A stretch of DNA of 37,285 bases from positions 1 to 37,285 of the forward strand of contig JABHWU010000116.1 of NCBI GenBank assembly GCA_018657625.1, in the 5' to 3' direction. Shown here in pieces: positions 1 through 9,224 of this stretch; the stretch's first letter is position 1; every line of letters starts with the position of its first letter. This DNA comes from Deltaproteobacteria bacterium. GTDB taxonomy: Bacteria > SAR324 > XYD2-FULL-50-16. A program made the translations under genes and the position numbers. The notes under the pieces are model-generated. The model searched no databases. It was not told the DNA's origin and was given only the letters and a program-made list of their open reading frames with translations.

Positions 1-852
1 CCGGCCGGTGGTTCATCAGCACCAGCTGCTGGCGGTGGCGGTGGTGCGAGTGTTTCCGGTGGAATGAAAATGAGTATGGCTGCCAAATCTGCATCATATA
101 AACTAAGCATCACAACGCGTGCCTATGGATTAGGAAAAAATGAAGGTGCAACACTGATTTCATATGACGTGCCAACCTTCAAAGCAGCAGTTAAAGATGC
201 ATTTATCTCCATGCAAAATCCTATGACGGGGAAAGTCACAAACATGGAGATAGTCCCCTGGGTAGAAAATACAGATTTTCAAAACCTTATTGCACTTGAG
301 AAGGACGTGCCGGATCCGATAACAGGTAAGGCGATGCTGATGTACAAGAAAAAGCAGATCTTAAACGGAAACGCAGAATTTTTGGCTGAGCTTGAACGAC
401 ATGACCGGAATTTATTGAACATTTATTATAAAACAAAAATCTGTAAACAAACCGTTGAAGCCAATTGGATGCAGGATAAGGAAAAAATCCTACCTGAGTA
501 TAAAGATTTAGAGATTGGAAACAATAAATTCCCTCTCAAGAAAATGAGACTGGATAAACTGATTGAGGGTCATTTAACCGAAAAGAAAATCGAGGAGTTG
601 ATTAAAAAAGAGGAGACGTTCATGTATGGTAGCAATGGCGCTAACGTATGTATTATGAAACTTCTTGAATCAGGTATGTTTGTGAGGAGTTACCGCGATA
701 TCTCCGAATGTAAACAATTAAGAGGTAAACTATCTTCTGTCATCGGCGATGTTGTTGACAATTACTGTATGCCAGAACAGGCAAAAAGAATCATACGAGA
801 TCGACCATCGGATGCAGCAGAAGCTACGCCAACCCCTGTTGCTGCGCAATAA
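1..852 (+). CDS. secreted MACPF-like family protein, 5'-truncated (paralog 1)
   Basis: The reading frame is open from base 1, so the gene begins before the window; the internal ATG at 64 is not the start. The visible 283 residues begin with a Gly/Ala/Ser-rich stretch, the second variable insert seen in the other paralogs. Then follow the conserved blocks: an AYGLGKNEGATLISYD strand/loop, the SMQNPMTGKV helix, the VPWVEN motif, a YYKTKICKQ block (Cys at codon 148), the MYG...VCIMKL and SECKQL segments, and the terminal NYCMPE. The last four of the six family cysteines are present. The part holding the signal peptide and the CGxYY motif is outside the window. It is closest to the gene at 5908, with which it shares long identical runs. 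A hairpin follows the stop. Family membership is certain; the MACPF assignment is an inference drawn from the paralogs. Confidence 0.85.
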   Translation, partial: PAGGSSAPAAGGGGGASVSGGMKMSMAAKSASYKLSITTRAYGLGKNEGATLISYDVPTFKAAVKDAFISMQNPMTGKVTNMEIVPWVENTDFQNLIALEKDVPDPITGKAMLMYKKKQILNGNAEFLAELERHDRNLLNIYYKTKICKQTVEANWMQDKEKILPEYKDLEIGNNKFPLKKMRLDKLIEGHLTEKKIEELIKKEETFMYGSNGANVCIMKLLESGMFVRSYRDISECKQLRGKLSSVIGDVVDNYCMPEQAKRIIRDRPSDAAEATPTPVAAQ

Positions 853-859
853 TAAATAA

Positions 860-900
860 AAGAAGTCAGGCCTTAGAAAATCTGCCAAGCCTGACTTCTT
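860..900 (+). terminator. hairpin after paralog 1
   Basis: A perfect 12-bp inverted repeat (860-871 with 889-900) with a 17-nt loop lies eight bases after the stop codon. Only a short T-rich end (CTTCTT) is present rather than a long T run, and an A-rich stretch precedes the stem, so it could work in either direction. Confidence 0.6.
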
Positions 901-1547
901 AAACCGTTCGGTTTTCCAAAAAACTTAACCCAATATAATTCTGATAGATTTTTCCTAAAAAATAAAATCCACTCGAATTACTCCGTTAATTCCAAGACGA
1001 CAGGTTCCCGGGTTCCCCACCAAAACTAAATTAAAATCGTTTTGTTTATATCTGAACTCCGAGATAGGCAAATAACACAAATATCTCCTAACTGATCCCT
1101 ATGATACGGCAAGGGTGAAAAGAATTCCCCCTAATAAAGGTAGATTCTATGGTAATCTTTTACCTTGTAAAGAATTTAAATTACTTTTACTTATCTATTA
1201 GGTCAGTGCGTTAATACTTATTTTATTGACATACAAGGATTTTGTAGGATTGCTTATAATAGTGATAGACCCTGTAAGTCCTGTATGACTGCTGCTAATA
1301 TCTAAAAGATGCGTTTGACGATTTTCTATACTTGGAATATCTTTTTTTTTATATCCGGCTTTCAAAACAGCTACATATTTTTTATTTCCATCTTAAACAG
1401 AGATAAAGTAAAAAATATATTGAGCCATCCCTTTGATTAGTTTATAATCGAAAACTACAATACTAAAAAAACAGTTATTTCAAGCCAGGTGAACCCCGCA
1501 CCTAATAATCGAGAAATAATACCTAAATAAAATTTTTAGAGGTTAAT
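901..1547. other. intergenic, no gene recognised
   Basis: About 650 AT-rich bases without a convincing ORF on either strand. A TTGACA at 1226 and a TATAAT at 1255 are separated by 23 bases, too far for a normal sigma-70 promoter. The response-regulator promoter presumably lies here. I see no RNA gene or repeat. Confidence 0.5.
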
Positions 1548-2921
1548 ATGTCAATAAATACAGATTTATCAATTTTGATTGTCGATGATTCCGGTACCAT
1601 GCTTAAAATCATGCAAAAAAACCTGAATCAGGCCGGTTTTACAAATATAACTACCGCCTGTGACGGAAAAGATGCCATTGAAAAGTTAAAATCTACCAAA
1701 ATCAAACTGATTATCAGTGATTGGAATATGCCAACAATGGATGGTTTGGAGTTATTACAATGGGTCCGTAAATCAGACAAATTTTCAGATTTACCTTTTA
1801 TAATGGCAACGGCCCAGGCTGATAAGACTCAACAATTAACTGTAAAACAAGAAGGTGGTCAGGGGTTACTTCCTAAACCATTTGATGAAATGGAACTTAA
1901 AGCCGTTATTGAAGAAATTTTTGGGACGCAGGAAAAGAAAAAGGAGACCCGCAGAGAAGTTAAGATGGTTAATGGCAAGGTACAACTTAAGATCGCCCAT
2001 ATTCAAATTACAGATCATCTGGTTTTGGGAATTCTAAAACATCAAATTGACACCGGTCAGGTTAAGCCAAAATATTTTGATTTGGAAACGATATGCCTAC
2101 CGGGATGGAATCCTGTTATCAAAGCAATAGAAACCGGTGAAGTAGATGCGGCTTTCGTGTTAGCTCCCATTGCCATGGATTTATTTGGTTTTGAGGTGCC
2201 GATCAAATTGGTCATGCTGGCACATAAAGCTGGTAGTATTTTTGTACGATCCAAAAATTATAACCCGGATAATTATAATTCAATCAAAGACTTTTATAAA
2301 TACAAAGTCGTTGATATTCCCCATAAAATGTCCATCCACAATATGCTAGCGCATAAATACCTGAAAGAACTCGGATTAAAACCAGGTGTTCCTGGAAAAG
2401 AGTTAATAAATGTACGATTTGAAGTGGTCCCCCCTATTCAGATGCCGGAAATTATGAAAACCAATGAGGATGTAGCCGGATTTATTGTGGCAGAACCAAT
2501 AGGATCGAATGCAATTGCCAAGGGGATTGCTGATTTGGAGTTTATTTCATCCGAGCAATGGAATAATCACCCATGTTGTGTATGTACGATACAAGAAGAA
2601 TTTGTGGAAAAACATACCAATGCCGTTTTTGAATTTACAGAACTGTTGGCAAAAGCAGGTAAATATATCGACCAAAACAAAGCGGTAGCCGCAGAAGTAG
2701 CTGTCTCATTTTTAGATCCGCAACAAAAACTTGGACTTACCATTGATATGTTGAAAAATGTTTTAGAGATGCCTAATGGAATTAATATGATGGATCTTTA
2801 CCCGGTCATTGATGATCTGGACAGAATTCAGCAATATATGCATCACGAAATGGGAATTGGTGTTATTATCGATCTGGAAAAATTTGTGGATCTACAATTT
2901 GCCAATGAAGCCTGTAAATAG
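1548..2921 (+). CDS. response regulator receiver fused to an NrtA/NasS-like ligand-binding domain
   Basis: Residues 8-125 form a CheY-like receiver with all key residues: acidic pair D13/D14, phospho-acceptor D58 (SDWNMPTMDG), T88 and K110 (LPKPF). Residues about 145-455 resemble the NMT1/SsuA/NrtA type of substrate-binding protein, with PGWNPVIKAIETGEVDAAF and an NHPCC segment like that of nitrate/bicarbonate binders. No signal peptide or membrane segment is present, so the binding domain should be cytoplasmic, as in the nitrate sensor NasS. Known: receivers take phosphate from histidine kinases, and NrtA/NasS domains bind small anions. Inferred: one protein combining phosphorylation with ligand sensing, with no DNA-binding or enzymatic output. 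AGAGG at 1538-1542 precedes the ATG. It stands alone, with a possible terminator downstream. The ligand is unknown. Confidence 0.85.
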   Translation: MSINTDLSILIVDDSGTMLKIMQKNLNQAGFTNITTACDGKDAIEKLKSTKIKLIISDWNMPTMDGLELLQWVRKSDKFSDLPFIMATAQADKTQQLTVKQEGGQGLLPKPFDEMELKAVIEEIFGTQEKKKETRREVKMVNGKVQLKIAHIQITDHLVLGILKHQIDTGQVKPKYFDLETICLPGWNPVIKAIETGEVDAAFVLAPIAMDLFGFEVPIKLVMLAHKAGSIFVRSKNYNPDNYNSIKDFYKYKVVDIPHKMSIHNMLAHKYLKELGLKPGVPGKELINVRFEVVPPIQMPEIMKTNEDVAGFIVAEPIGSNAIAKGIADLEFISSEQWNNHPCCVCTIQEEFVEKHTNAVFEFTELLAKAGKYIDQNKAVAAEVAVSFLDPQQKLGLTIDMLKNVLEMPNGINMMDLYPVIDDLDRIQQYMHHEMGIGVIIDLEKFVDLQFANEACK

Positions 2922-2985
2922 TGTAGTGTCCCAATTTGATTAATATTTTAATCTATCAGAATAACAATAAAGTTAAAATGGGGGG

Positions 2986-3013
2986 GCGTGTAATTGTTAC
3001 ATGTCGCTTTTTT
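2986..3013 (+). terminator. possible terminator after the response-regulator fusion
   Basis: GCGTGTAA (2986-2993) pairs with TTACA and CGC (2997-3007) around a 3-nt loop, with a 3-nt bulge, and six T (3008-3013) follow. It lies 64 bases after the stop. The bulge makes it a moderate candidate. Confidence 0.45.
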
Positions 3014-3117
3014 ATTGGGCTTTGTGTGTAAACAAGTGCTCATTCACGGTTAATTTAATACATTTATAAAATGAAGAGACTTTCAAAATCGAGATACTAT
3101 TAATAGCTATCCTCCTT

Positions 3118-3738
3118 CTACTCCTTTTTGGTTTCCATCTGTTTGGCAACCATTTGACGAAACAGCTTATAAAAATCCTTAAACTCATCCTTGGTTCTTA
3201 AATCGTACATTTGCGGTTTTTTACCTTCCAGAACATCGTTCATATGTCTGGTCATCACAAAAATAGGTCCTGAAATCCGATGGGTAAATCTAATCATCAG
3301 TAGATAGAGAACTAAAATTCCCAATAAAAATACGATACTTACAACACCAATCAGCCAATTATTCATCTCAACGATATTCTGATTCGAAACAACAATGCTT
3401 TCATTCTTTTTGATGGTATTGGTCAATTTTTGAATACTACTATTATAATCTGCATTCAATTGATTGGCTTCCTGTACGTCAACTTTGCTGTTATCAATGG
3501 TAGGTCTTGAAGATAAAGAAATAAATACACTTTGTTGGAGTTCCATTATCTGTTTAAGGTCGAGAATACTTTTTTCCAAATATACTGTTTCTGTATTTAA
3601 TTTTTGGTTATTTGACAAAAGAAATATTCCAATTAACAAAATAATGACGATTACTATAACTGAAAAGAAACCAATAACGGAGAATGATTTCGTCAACTGA
3701 AATTTTTTATCAATTAATACTTGTTTTCTGTTTTTCAT
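3118..3738 (-). CDS. membrane protein with a HAMP domain and no output domain
   Basis: 206 residues. A hydrophobic segment at about 18-42 and another at about 126-150 flank a periplasmic helical region of roughly 80 residues. After the second segment comes a HAMP-like module (RFTHRISGPIFVMTRHM, then an LRTKDEF segment and a short helix), and the chain ends there. Known: HAMP modules relay signals from periplasmic sensors to kinase or methyl-accepting domains. Here neither output exists, so any signalling would need a partner or the protein has a structural role. Its neighbour is the response-regulator fusion on the opposite strand, convergent with it, so no operon link is visible. Stand-alone HAMP proteins occur in several environmental lineages. 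The role is unassigned. Confidence 0.75.
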   Translation of the reverse strand: MKNRKQVLIDKKFQLTKSFSVIGFFSVIVIVIILLIGIFLLSNNQKLNTETVYLEKSILDLKQIMELQQSVFISLSSRPTIDNSKVDVQEANQLNADYNSSIQKLTNTIKKNESIVVSNQNIVEMNNWLIGVVSIVFLLGILVLYLLMIRFTHRISGPIFVMTRHMNDVLEGKKPQMYDLRTKDEFKDFYKLFRQMVAKQMETKKE

Positions 3739-3842
3739 ATCATTAACCCGCTTAAATAAATAGATGGTTGGTATATATTAACTATATTAATGACAGATTT
3801 TCTAACGATACTAAATAATTTACTTCGCTATATCTAACTTGT

Positions 3843-4245
3843 TTACTGGCCTTTATCAAACCTTTTTGTTAGCTTTTTAATAATTCTATAAAAACAAAGA
3901 CTCCATGGTACCCGAGTTAAAATATTTTTAATTTTGTAAAGTAACACCAAATCAAGATAATTAAGGTCTGAAATAATAGGAAATTTACTCCTTGCCCTTT
4001 CGCCCATAACTATTGTAATTTCAGACCCATTACCAGGGAATGTGCGCATTAAAAATAACACCTTCCGAATAGGCGTCTTCTTCTATTTCATCACTAAGAT
4101 CAAAAGAAATATACCATTGGTGTAACACTCTAAATAGAAATGCCAGTGAATTGAATATCCCGAATTCAGGTTTTGCCTTATCTGATGGGGATGAGAAGCT
4201 TTTTTTTAAACACTCAAACCATTTAAAAATAAGCCCCTTAATCAT
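3843..4245 (-). pseudogene. possible frameshifted ORF of unknown function
   Basis: Two overlapping minus-strand ORFs (4245 to 4030, and 4061 to 3843) would read as one protein of about 130 residues if a single base were removed near 4036. The first ends FNAHIPW and the second enters as FPGNGSEITIV, giving a smooth joined reading FNAHIPGNGSE. The composition of both halves looks protein-like, but I recognise no family and see no ribosome site. It could be a decayed gene, a sequencing indel, or chance ORFs in a 519-base gap. Confidence 0.25.
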
Positions 4246-4260
4246 TTACAGTTTAAATTG

Positions 4261-5805
4261 ATGAAAATATTTTTTTTATTATTTATAATTATTAGTCTTT
4301 CCTCCCCAACCATATTTGTATTTGCCCAAAATAGTAGTAATTGCGAATGTGAAAAAGGAGACACCGGAGAATCTGGTGAACAGGGAGATCAGGGTGAACA
4401 AGGTGAACAAGGAATCCCTGGTGAGAAAGGGGAAACTGGAAATCAAGGAGACCAGGGATTTCAAGGGGAAATTGGAGAGCAGGGCCCCCAGGGAATTCAA
4501 GGGGATCCGGGGCTTCCAGGAGAGCAAGGGGAAATTGGAGAGCAGGGCCTTCAAGGACCACAAGGAGAACAAGGTCTTCCAGGAGAGCAAGGGGAAATTG
4601 GATATCAGGGATCCCAGGGTCTTCAAGGGGAACCGGGTCTTCCAGGGCCACAAGGGGAAATTGGAGAGCAGGGCCTCCAAGGACTACAAGGCGAACAGGG
4701 GCCTCCAGGAGAGAAAGGAAATACAGGTCTCTTAGGACTACAGGGCGAACAAGGACCTCCGGGACCTCCGGGACCTCCGGGACCTCCGGGACCTCAAGGG
4801 GAACCAGGTCTTGCGGGAGTGCCAGGACCACAGGGATATCAAGGCCTTACCGGAGAGCAAGGAAATACAGGTCTATCCGGTCTTCAAGGTGAGAGAGGAG
4901 AACAGGGATATCAAGGATATCAAGGTATACCCGGTCTTCCTGGAGAGAAAGGAGAAAAAGGGGAACAAGGAGAAAAAGGAGATCCTGGAATCACACCATC
5001 TGAATTGGTTCAAATAAAAAACATGATGTATTTGAATCAGGAACAAAATAGAACCATTAATCTATTAAGTAATAAACAACAGGAAGGTTTTCTGGAACAA
5101 AATAGAAAACTTCTATTACTTCAGGAAATGTCAACTACATTTTCTAGAGAGCAGTTGATGATGGATAGAACAGTAACCAATCTCTCAGAATCACAAAAAC
5201 AAATGAGCAGAACTGTAGCTAATACAGAAAAAATTGATAAAGATCAGCAAGATCGAATCTACCGCAATACTGTAATGAATGAAAAACAGGCTCGTAACAT
5301 TTTTCGAATGAATATGAAAGATAAAGCCTTAAGCCGGAGTATTGAAAAGACCAGGTCGGTAAACATTGATCAAAATGTGCGAATTAAAAGAAATCTGGCT
5401 CAGACCAAGCAAAACATTCTATCAATCATCGAGATCAACAAAGTAACGAACCAAAATAAAAAACAGTTTCAATCAGAAAATATAAAAGCTGGGATAAAAT
5501 TAACCACAGGGGCTTTGGTTTTAAAAACCTTTGTTATTTCTGATCAACCTATATTGGAATTGGATATTTCAGATAAAGGAATTCTATTTTTAAAAAATGT
5601 TAGTTATATAGAAGGATTCATAGCAGGTGTAACCGGACAGATCATACGGATAATTAATACTGGTGAAGAGAAAATTGTATTAAAAAATGAAGCACCGAAT
5701 CCAACACAACAGTTAAAATTGCATCAGGATAAAGTTATTCTTGAAAAAAATCGGGGGATAACACTTATTTTTGATGGAACATTCTGGAGGCTGTTGTTAA
5801 ATTGA
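4261..5805 (+). CDS. secreted collagen-like protein with coiled coil and phage-tail-like C-terminus
   Basis: 514 residues from the ATG at 4261; an in-frame TTG at 4258 is an alternative start, and no ribosome site is visible. A signal peptide (about 1-22, cleaved after FVFA) is followed by a short NCEC segment whose C28 and C30 could cross-link chains. Residues 33-245 are 71 uninterrupted Gly-X-Y triplets rich in GEQ, GLQ, GPP and GEK. Residues about 246-420 are polar, Gln/Asn/Lys-rich and heptad-like, probably a trimeric coiled coil. The last 90 residues are beta-rich, with [10 protein letters not shown] and a final [10 protein letters not shown], like C-terminal domains of phage tail fibres and bacterial collagens. 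Known: bacterial Gly-X-Y proteins form triple helices at surfaces. Inferred: an extracellular trimeric stalk. It lies directly upstream of a MACPF-like gene in the same direction. Confidence 0.9.
   Translation: MKIFFLLFIIISLSSPTIFVFAQNSSNCECEKGDTGESGEQGDQGEQGEQGIPGEKGETGNQGDQGFQGEIGEQGPQGIQGDPGLPGEQGEIGEQGLQGPQGEQGLPGEQGEIGYQGSQGLQGEPGLPGPQGEIGEQGLQGLQGEQGPPGEKGNTGLLGLQGEQGPPGPPGPPGPPGPQGEPGLAGVPGPQGYQGLTGEQGNTGLSGLQGERGEQGYQGYQGIPGLPGEKGEKGEQGEKGDPGITPSELVQIKNMMYLNQEQNRTINLLSNKQQEGFLEQNRKLLLLQEMSTTFSREQLMMDRTVTNLSESQKQMSRTVANTEKIDKDQQDRIYRNTVMNEKQARNIFRMNMKDKALSRSIEKTRSVNIDQNVRIKRNLAQTKQNILSIIEINKVTNQNKKQFQSENIKAGIKLTTGALVLKTFVISDQPILELDISDKGILFLKNVSYIEGFIAGVTGQIIRIINTGEEKIVLKNEAPNPTQQLKLHQDKVILEKNRGITLIFDGTFWRLLLN
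4753..4788 (+). repeat. four perfect 9-bp tandem repeats (GGACCTCCG)
   Basis: The unit encodes Gly-Pro-Pro and is repeated four times, with a partial fifth copy after it. Unit length is a multiple of three, so slippage would change the triplet number without breaking the frame. Confidence 0.85.
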
Positions 5806-5907
5806 ATAATTATCACTGAAAAAGATGTTATCATTAAAAAACACTTGCTTTATTGTTAACATTGTCTATTCTTTAACAAAACCTAATCAATACGTACGGA
5901 GGAATAT

Positions 5908-7320
5908 ATGAAACGCTTAATTATTGTTATTTCTATTTTTATTATTCTTTTTAGTGATTCGTTACTCGCTGGACCGACGATTATACGGGATACCAGAATT
6001 ACTGATTTAGCATTAACACCTACATTAGGGAGAGGTTATACAATTGTAACCAATACTTTTCAATCCAAATGCATGGCGAATGTGGTATTGACTGATCCTT
6101 CTTATGACTTTCAATATAAATTTGAGTCCATTGATACGACAAAAGCCCGCTTCATGAAAACCGCAGTTAACTTTGGTCTGGAGGTTCCGATTGAGGGTGG
6201 TGGAACAGAAGCTGTAGCGGTTAGTGAAACGACTAATACCGAAGGAGTCGAGCATAAGCACCATATTTATGTTGAAATCAATATGGACACTTATTATGCT
6301 TCAGTAGATGAATCACAAACCCAACTGAGTGGTTCTGCAGCACAGCTCTTGTCCAATAATGACATTCCTGGTTTTTTCAGTAGTTGTGGTTCCTATTACG
6401 TTCGCTCATTAGGGCGAAATGCAAAATTTATCTCGATTTATACATACTCTGATAAATCATCTAAAAAAGATGCTGCTTTCGAAGATAATTTAAAAGCCAG
6501 TATAATGAGTTTTGGCGGTGGTGAAGAAACTATTTCAGGAGCGTTGATGAGTCAGTCATCCGAAAAAAAACTGACGATTATCGCCAGAGCATATGGTCTT
6601 GGTAAAAATGAAGGTGCCAGTTTAATCTCCTATGATATTGACACATTTAAAGCTGCTGTCAAAGATGCATTTATTTCTATGCAGAACCCAATGACTGGTA
6701 AAGTAACTACCATGGAAGTTGTTCCCTGGGTAGAAAACACAGAGTTTCAAAATTTGATTCAATTGGAAAAAGAGGTTATTGATCCAATTACCCAACAAAC
6801 AATGCTTCTATATAAAAAGAAGTTGGTATTAAACGAAAATGCTGAATTTCTGGCAGAAATTGAACGAGCTGATCGGAATATGATGAATATTTACTATAAA
6901 GCTAAGATTTGTCGGCAAATTATTGAGTCTAATTGGATGAAAGGTGGAAAAATTCATCCAGATTATATAAATGCAAAAATTGCTAATAACAAGTTTCCGC
7001 GTGAAAAAATAGATTTGACAAAGTTACTTGACGAAGAACTATCTGATGCAAAAATCGCTGAGAAATTGAAACAGGAAATCGACTTTATGCATGGTAAAAT
7101 CAACGCTTTTGCCTGTATTAATGGGATGTTAGATTCCGGTATATTTTTGAAAAGTTACCGTGAAGTCAAAGAGTGTGACAAAGTAAAGAATGCCTTATCA
7201 GCTGTACTCGGTGAAACAATTGATAACTATTGCATGCCGGAAATAGCCAAGGAAGTTGTGACTACCACAGCGACCAAAACGGAACCAGCATCAGCGCCAA
7301 CAGCACCTGTGACTCAATAA
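5908..7320 (+). CDS. secreted MACPF-like family protein (paralog 2)
   Basis: 470 residues, start fixed by GGAGG at 5898-5902. The signal peptide (1-21) is cleaved after LLA, leaving GPTIIRDTR. Next come LGRGY, then the first strand ending in C55 (SKCM) and the DPSYDFQYKF segment. A short variable insert is followed by a strand and the helix YYASVDESQTQLS. The motif CGSYYVRSLGR (C160) sits where MACPF proteins have YGTHY, and a strand FISIYTYSD follows. A second Gly-rich insert precedes AYGLGKNEG, VPWVEN and the disulfide-type tail (C335, C403, C423, C442, ending NYCMPE). This is one of the most compact members, so a good reference for the family core. A strong terminator follows, so it is probably transcribed alone or with the collagen-like gene 102 bases upstream. 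No enzymatic motif is visible. The MACPF fold is inferred, not shown. Confidence 0.85.
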   Translation: MKRLIIVISIFIILFSDSLLAGPTIIRDTRITDLALTPTLGRGYTIVTNTFQSKCMANVVLTDPSYDFQYKFESIDTTKARFMKTAVNFGLEVPIEGGGTEAVAVSETTNTEGVEHKHHIYVEINMDTYYASVDESQTQLSGSAAQLLSNNDIPGFFSSCGSYYVRSLGRNAKFISIYTYSDKSSKKDAAFEDNLKASIMSFGGGEETISGALMSQSSEKKLTIIARAYGLGKNEGASLISYDIDTFKAAVKDAFISMQNPMTGKVTTMEVVPWVENTEFQNLIQLEKEVIDPITQQTMLLYKKKLVLNENAEFLAEIERADRNMMNIYYKAKICRQIIESNWMKGGKIHPDYINAKIANNKFPREKIDLTKLLDEELSDAKIAEKLKQEIDFMHGKINAFACINGMLDSGIFLKSYREVKECDKVKNALSAVLGETIDNYCMPEIAKEVVTTTATKTEPASAPTAPVTQ

Positions 7321-7342
7321 TACTTGATTAGATCCGGTTTTG

Positions 7343-7385
7343 AAGTCTCAATATATTTTATAATTGTATTGAGACTTTTTTTTTT
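7343..7385 (+). terminator. rho-independent terminator after paralog 2
   Basis: An 11-bp perfect stem (7343-7353 with 7367-7377), a 13-nt loop and a run of ten T (7376-7385) lie about 22 bases after the stop. Confidence 0.9.
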
Positions 7386-7444
7386 AAACCTAAAAACAAC
7401 TAGCAACTGTCAAATCCAAGAATTCCAAATAGACTGTGATTCAT

Positions 7445-9157
7445 ATGACTTCAACTTCAAAAACACCAAAGTTGATAATAAAAACTACCATCTATAGTTT
7501 AATAGGAATTTTCTGGATTACTTTTTTAGCCCAAATATATGCTTCTCCCAGATTAATTACTGACAATAGAATCGAAAATCTGAACGGCTTTCCCAGCATC
7601 GGGCGTGGGTATAATTTACAAAGTAATCGCCTGCAATCCATGTGCTTTAGTAAGCTAGTAAAAAATAAACCCACCTTTGACCTGAATTATGACGTAGAAG
7701 AAGTCACCCAGGAGTTCTTTGCTGATATTCCTGAAGTCGGGAAAAAAAGACTTGAAAAAATTAATGTTCATTTCTTTGTCAATAAATATTACAAAAAGAA
7801 TGAACTCGATAGTACCCAGGCAACGCAACAACTGAAGAATTTGTTAGTTCGGGTTGAAATTCGAAATTATTATCATGCCCTGGATGAAACGCAATCCCAA
7901 ATTAGTTCCAGTGCCAGGCAATTATTGGAAAACCAAGAATATGTGACTTTTTTCAATAGTTGTGGGCAGCATTATGTTCGATCAGTCGGTAGTTTTTCTT
8001 CTTACCTGGCACTGTTGCAGTACCGTCTGACAACAAATGAAAAATCGGACAAGGCCTTTGCCCAAAGAATTGAAAAAGGGTTATTTAATTTCAGCGGTGA
8101 CAAAAAAGTAGAAAAAGGTTTTTCCAAGGCTGCTGAAGCCAGGGGGATGCGGGTATTCGTTCAGGCACTTGGGCTTTCCAAAGGGGAACTGGTTAACCTG
8201 GTACCTGTCGATATTAATCAATTTCGAACAACTGTCCAGGATACTGTAAAATTAATGCAGGATCCCAGCTCCGGTTTGGTCAGCTACATAGAGGTCGTCC
8301 CCTGGGTTGAAAATCCAGAACTTAGCGTCTTTATTTCAAGTGGTATTCAGGGTGGTGGTGAACAATTTATAAAATTACAAAGACTTGAGGCAAACTCAGG
8401 CGTGATTACTGAAATTAATCGTATTAGTAGCAATCAAATTGAACAATACCATATCGCCTCGATGTGTAAGAAAATTTTATTTGAAAACTACATGGATAAA
8501 ACCAATCGTACTTTTTTTGATAATATCTCCGGTGTAAAAGAGGAGGCACCTACAGTTCTTTTTCTCACAGATATCATTGATCAAAAAACCCGTAGTTACG
8601 ATATGGATAAAACGCTGTTTTACAACTTAGCCTATATCTATAATGAAGATGTATTCTTAACGCTTCGTGAATTTATTCAATATTTTGCCAAGTTTCCACC
8701 TTCTAAATTATTTGAAGCAAACAAGACATACTTATATGGTAAAGACGGAAATGATGGTGCGATTGATTGCATGGACAAATTATATGAACGCGGACTGACA
8801 AGTGCCGATTACCGAAAAATCCCTTCTTGCGTCAAATCATTAAATTATATTAAAAGCCAAACTTTTTTTCTGGATCAATATTGTTTGCCCAAAGCGGCTA
8901 AACTTATATTTAAAGGGGAAAAGATTGAAGAAGAACCTGAACCTGACGAAGAAGAGCCAGCTTTAGATTTTGGCGCTGTCATTAATCAAGCAAACCAGAA
9001 TAAGCAGGTTCAACAACCAACGTCTTTGGAGTCATTGATGGCGGATGAAGGAGTTAGTAACGAGAGCAATGACACAACTAGTGATGAAATTTCAAACCCG
9101 GAAGTTGAAACAAAACCTGAAGCTTTACCAAGTTCTCTGGAAGATTTGATGCAATAA
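7445..9157 (+). CDS. secreted MACPF-like family protein, divergent, with acidic tail (paralog 3)
   Basis: 570 residues from the ATG at 7445; an in-frame GTG at 7436 is an alternative, and neither has a ribosome site. The long signal peptide ends near IYAS, and the mature chain starts PRLITDNR. The family blocks are present in order: IGRGY, SMCFSK, YYHALDETQSQIS, then CGQHYVRSVG (C173, H176). The histidine makes this motif nearer the canonical MACPF YGTHY than in most paralogs. VVPWVEN, SMCKK, DCMDK, PSCVK and QYCLP follow. The stretch before the C-terminal block is about 50 residues longer than in the others. A unique acidic low-complexity tail of about 80 residues carries the related pieces SLESLM and SLEDLM, the second at the very end. 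It is the first gene of a likely operon with 9225 and the LRR gene. Fold assignment is by inference. Confidence 0.82.
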   Translation: MTSTSKTPKLIIKTTIYSLIGIFWITFLAQIYASPRLITDNRIENLNGFPSIGRGYNLQSNRLQSMCFSKLVKNKPTFDLNYDVEEVTQEFFADIPEVGKKRLEKINVHFFVNKYYKKNELDSTQATQQLKNLLVRVEIRNYYHALDETQSQISSSARQLLENQEYVTFFNSCGQHYVRSVGSFSSYLALLQYRLTTNEKSDKAFAQRIEKGLFNFSGDKKVEKGFSKAAEARGMRVFVQALGLSKGELVNLVPVDINQFRTTVQDTVKLMQDPSSGLVSYIEVVPWVENPELSVFISSGIQGGGEQFIKLQRLEANSGVITEINRISSNQIEQYHIASMCKKILFENYMDKTNRTFFDNISGVKEEAPTVLFLTDIIDQKTRSYDMDKTLFYNLAYIYNEDVFLTLREFIQYFAKFPPSKLFEANKTYLYGKDGNDGAIDCMDKLYERGLTSADYRKIPSCVKSLNYIKSQTFFLDQYCLPKAAKLIFKGEKIEEEPEPDEEEPALDFGAVINQANQNKQVQQPTSLESLMADEGVSNESNDTTSDEISNPEVETKPEALPSSLEDLMQ

Positions 9158-9224
9158 TTTCACGACTTAAATAACTAATAAAACATCAATAATATTAAGC
9201 AGGTCAACTTTCTGGCATCGCCTC

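Noticed and set aside
1226..1260. TTGACA and TATAAT as a promoter for the response-regulator fusion
   Set aside because: The 23-base spacing is too long for sigma-70.
4279..4831. Long minus-strand and other-frame ORFs across the collagen gene
   Set aside because: They are shadows of the Gly-X-Y repeat; the biased codons keep the other frames open. The plus-strand frame has a signal peptide and a proper C-terminal domain.
4261..4995. CRISPR-like or satellite repeat
   Set aside because: The periodicity is coding Gly-X-Y; there are no constant repeats with unique spacers.
5811..5850. Terminator after the collagen gene
   Set aside because: TTATCA occurs as a direct, not inverted, repeat, so no stable stem forms.
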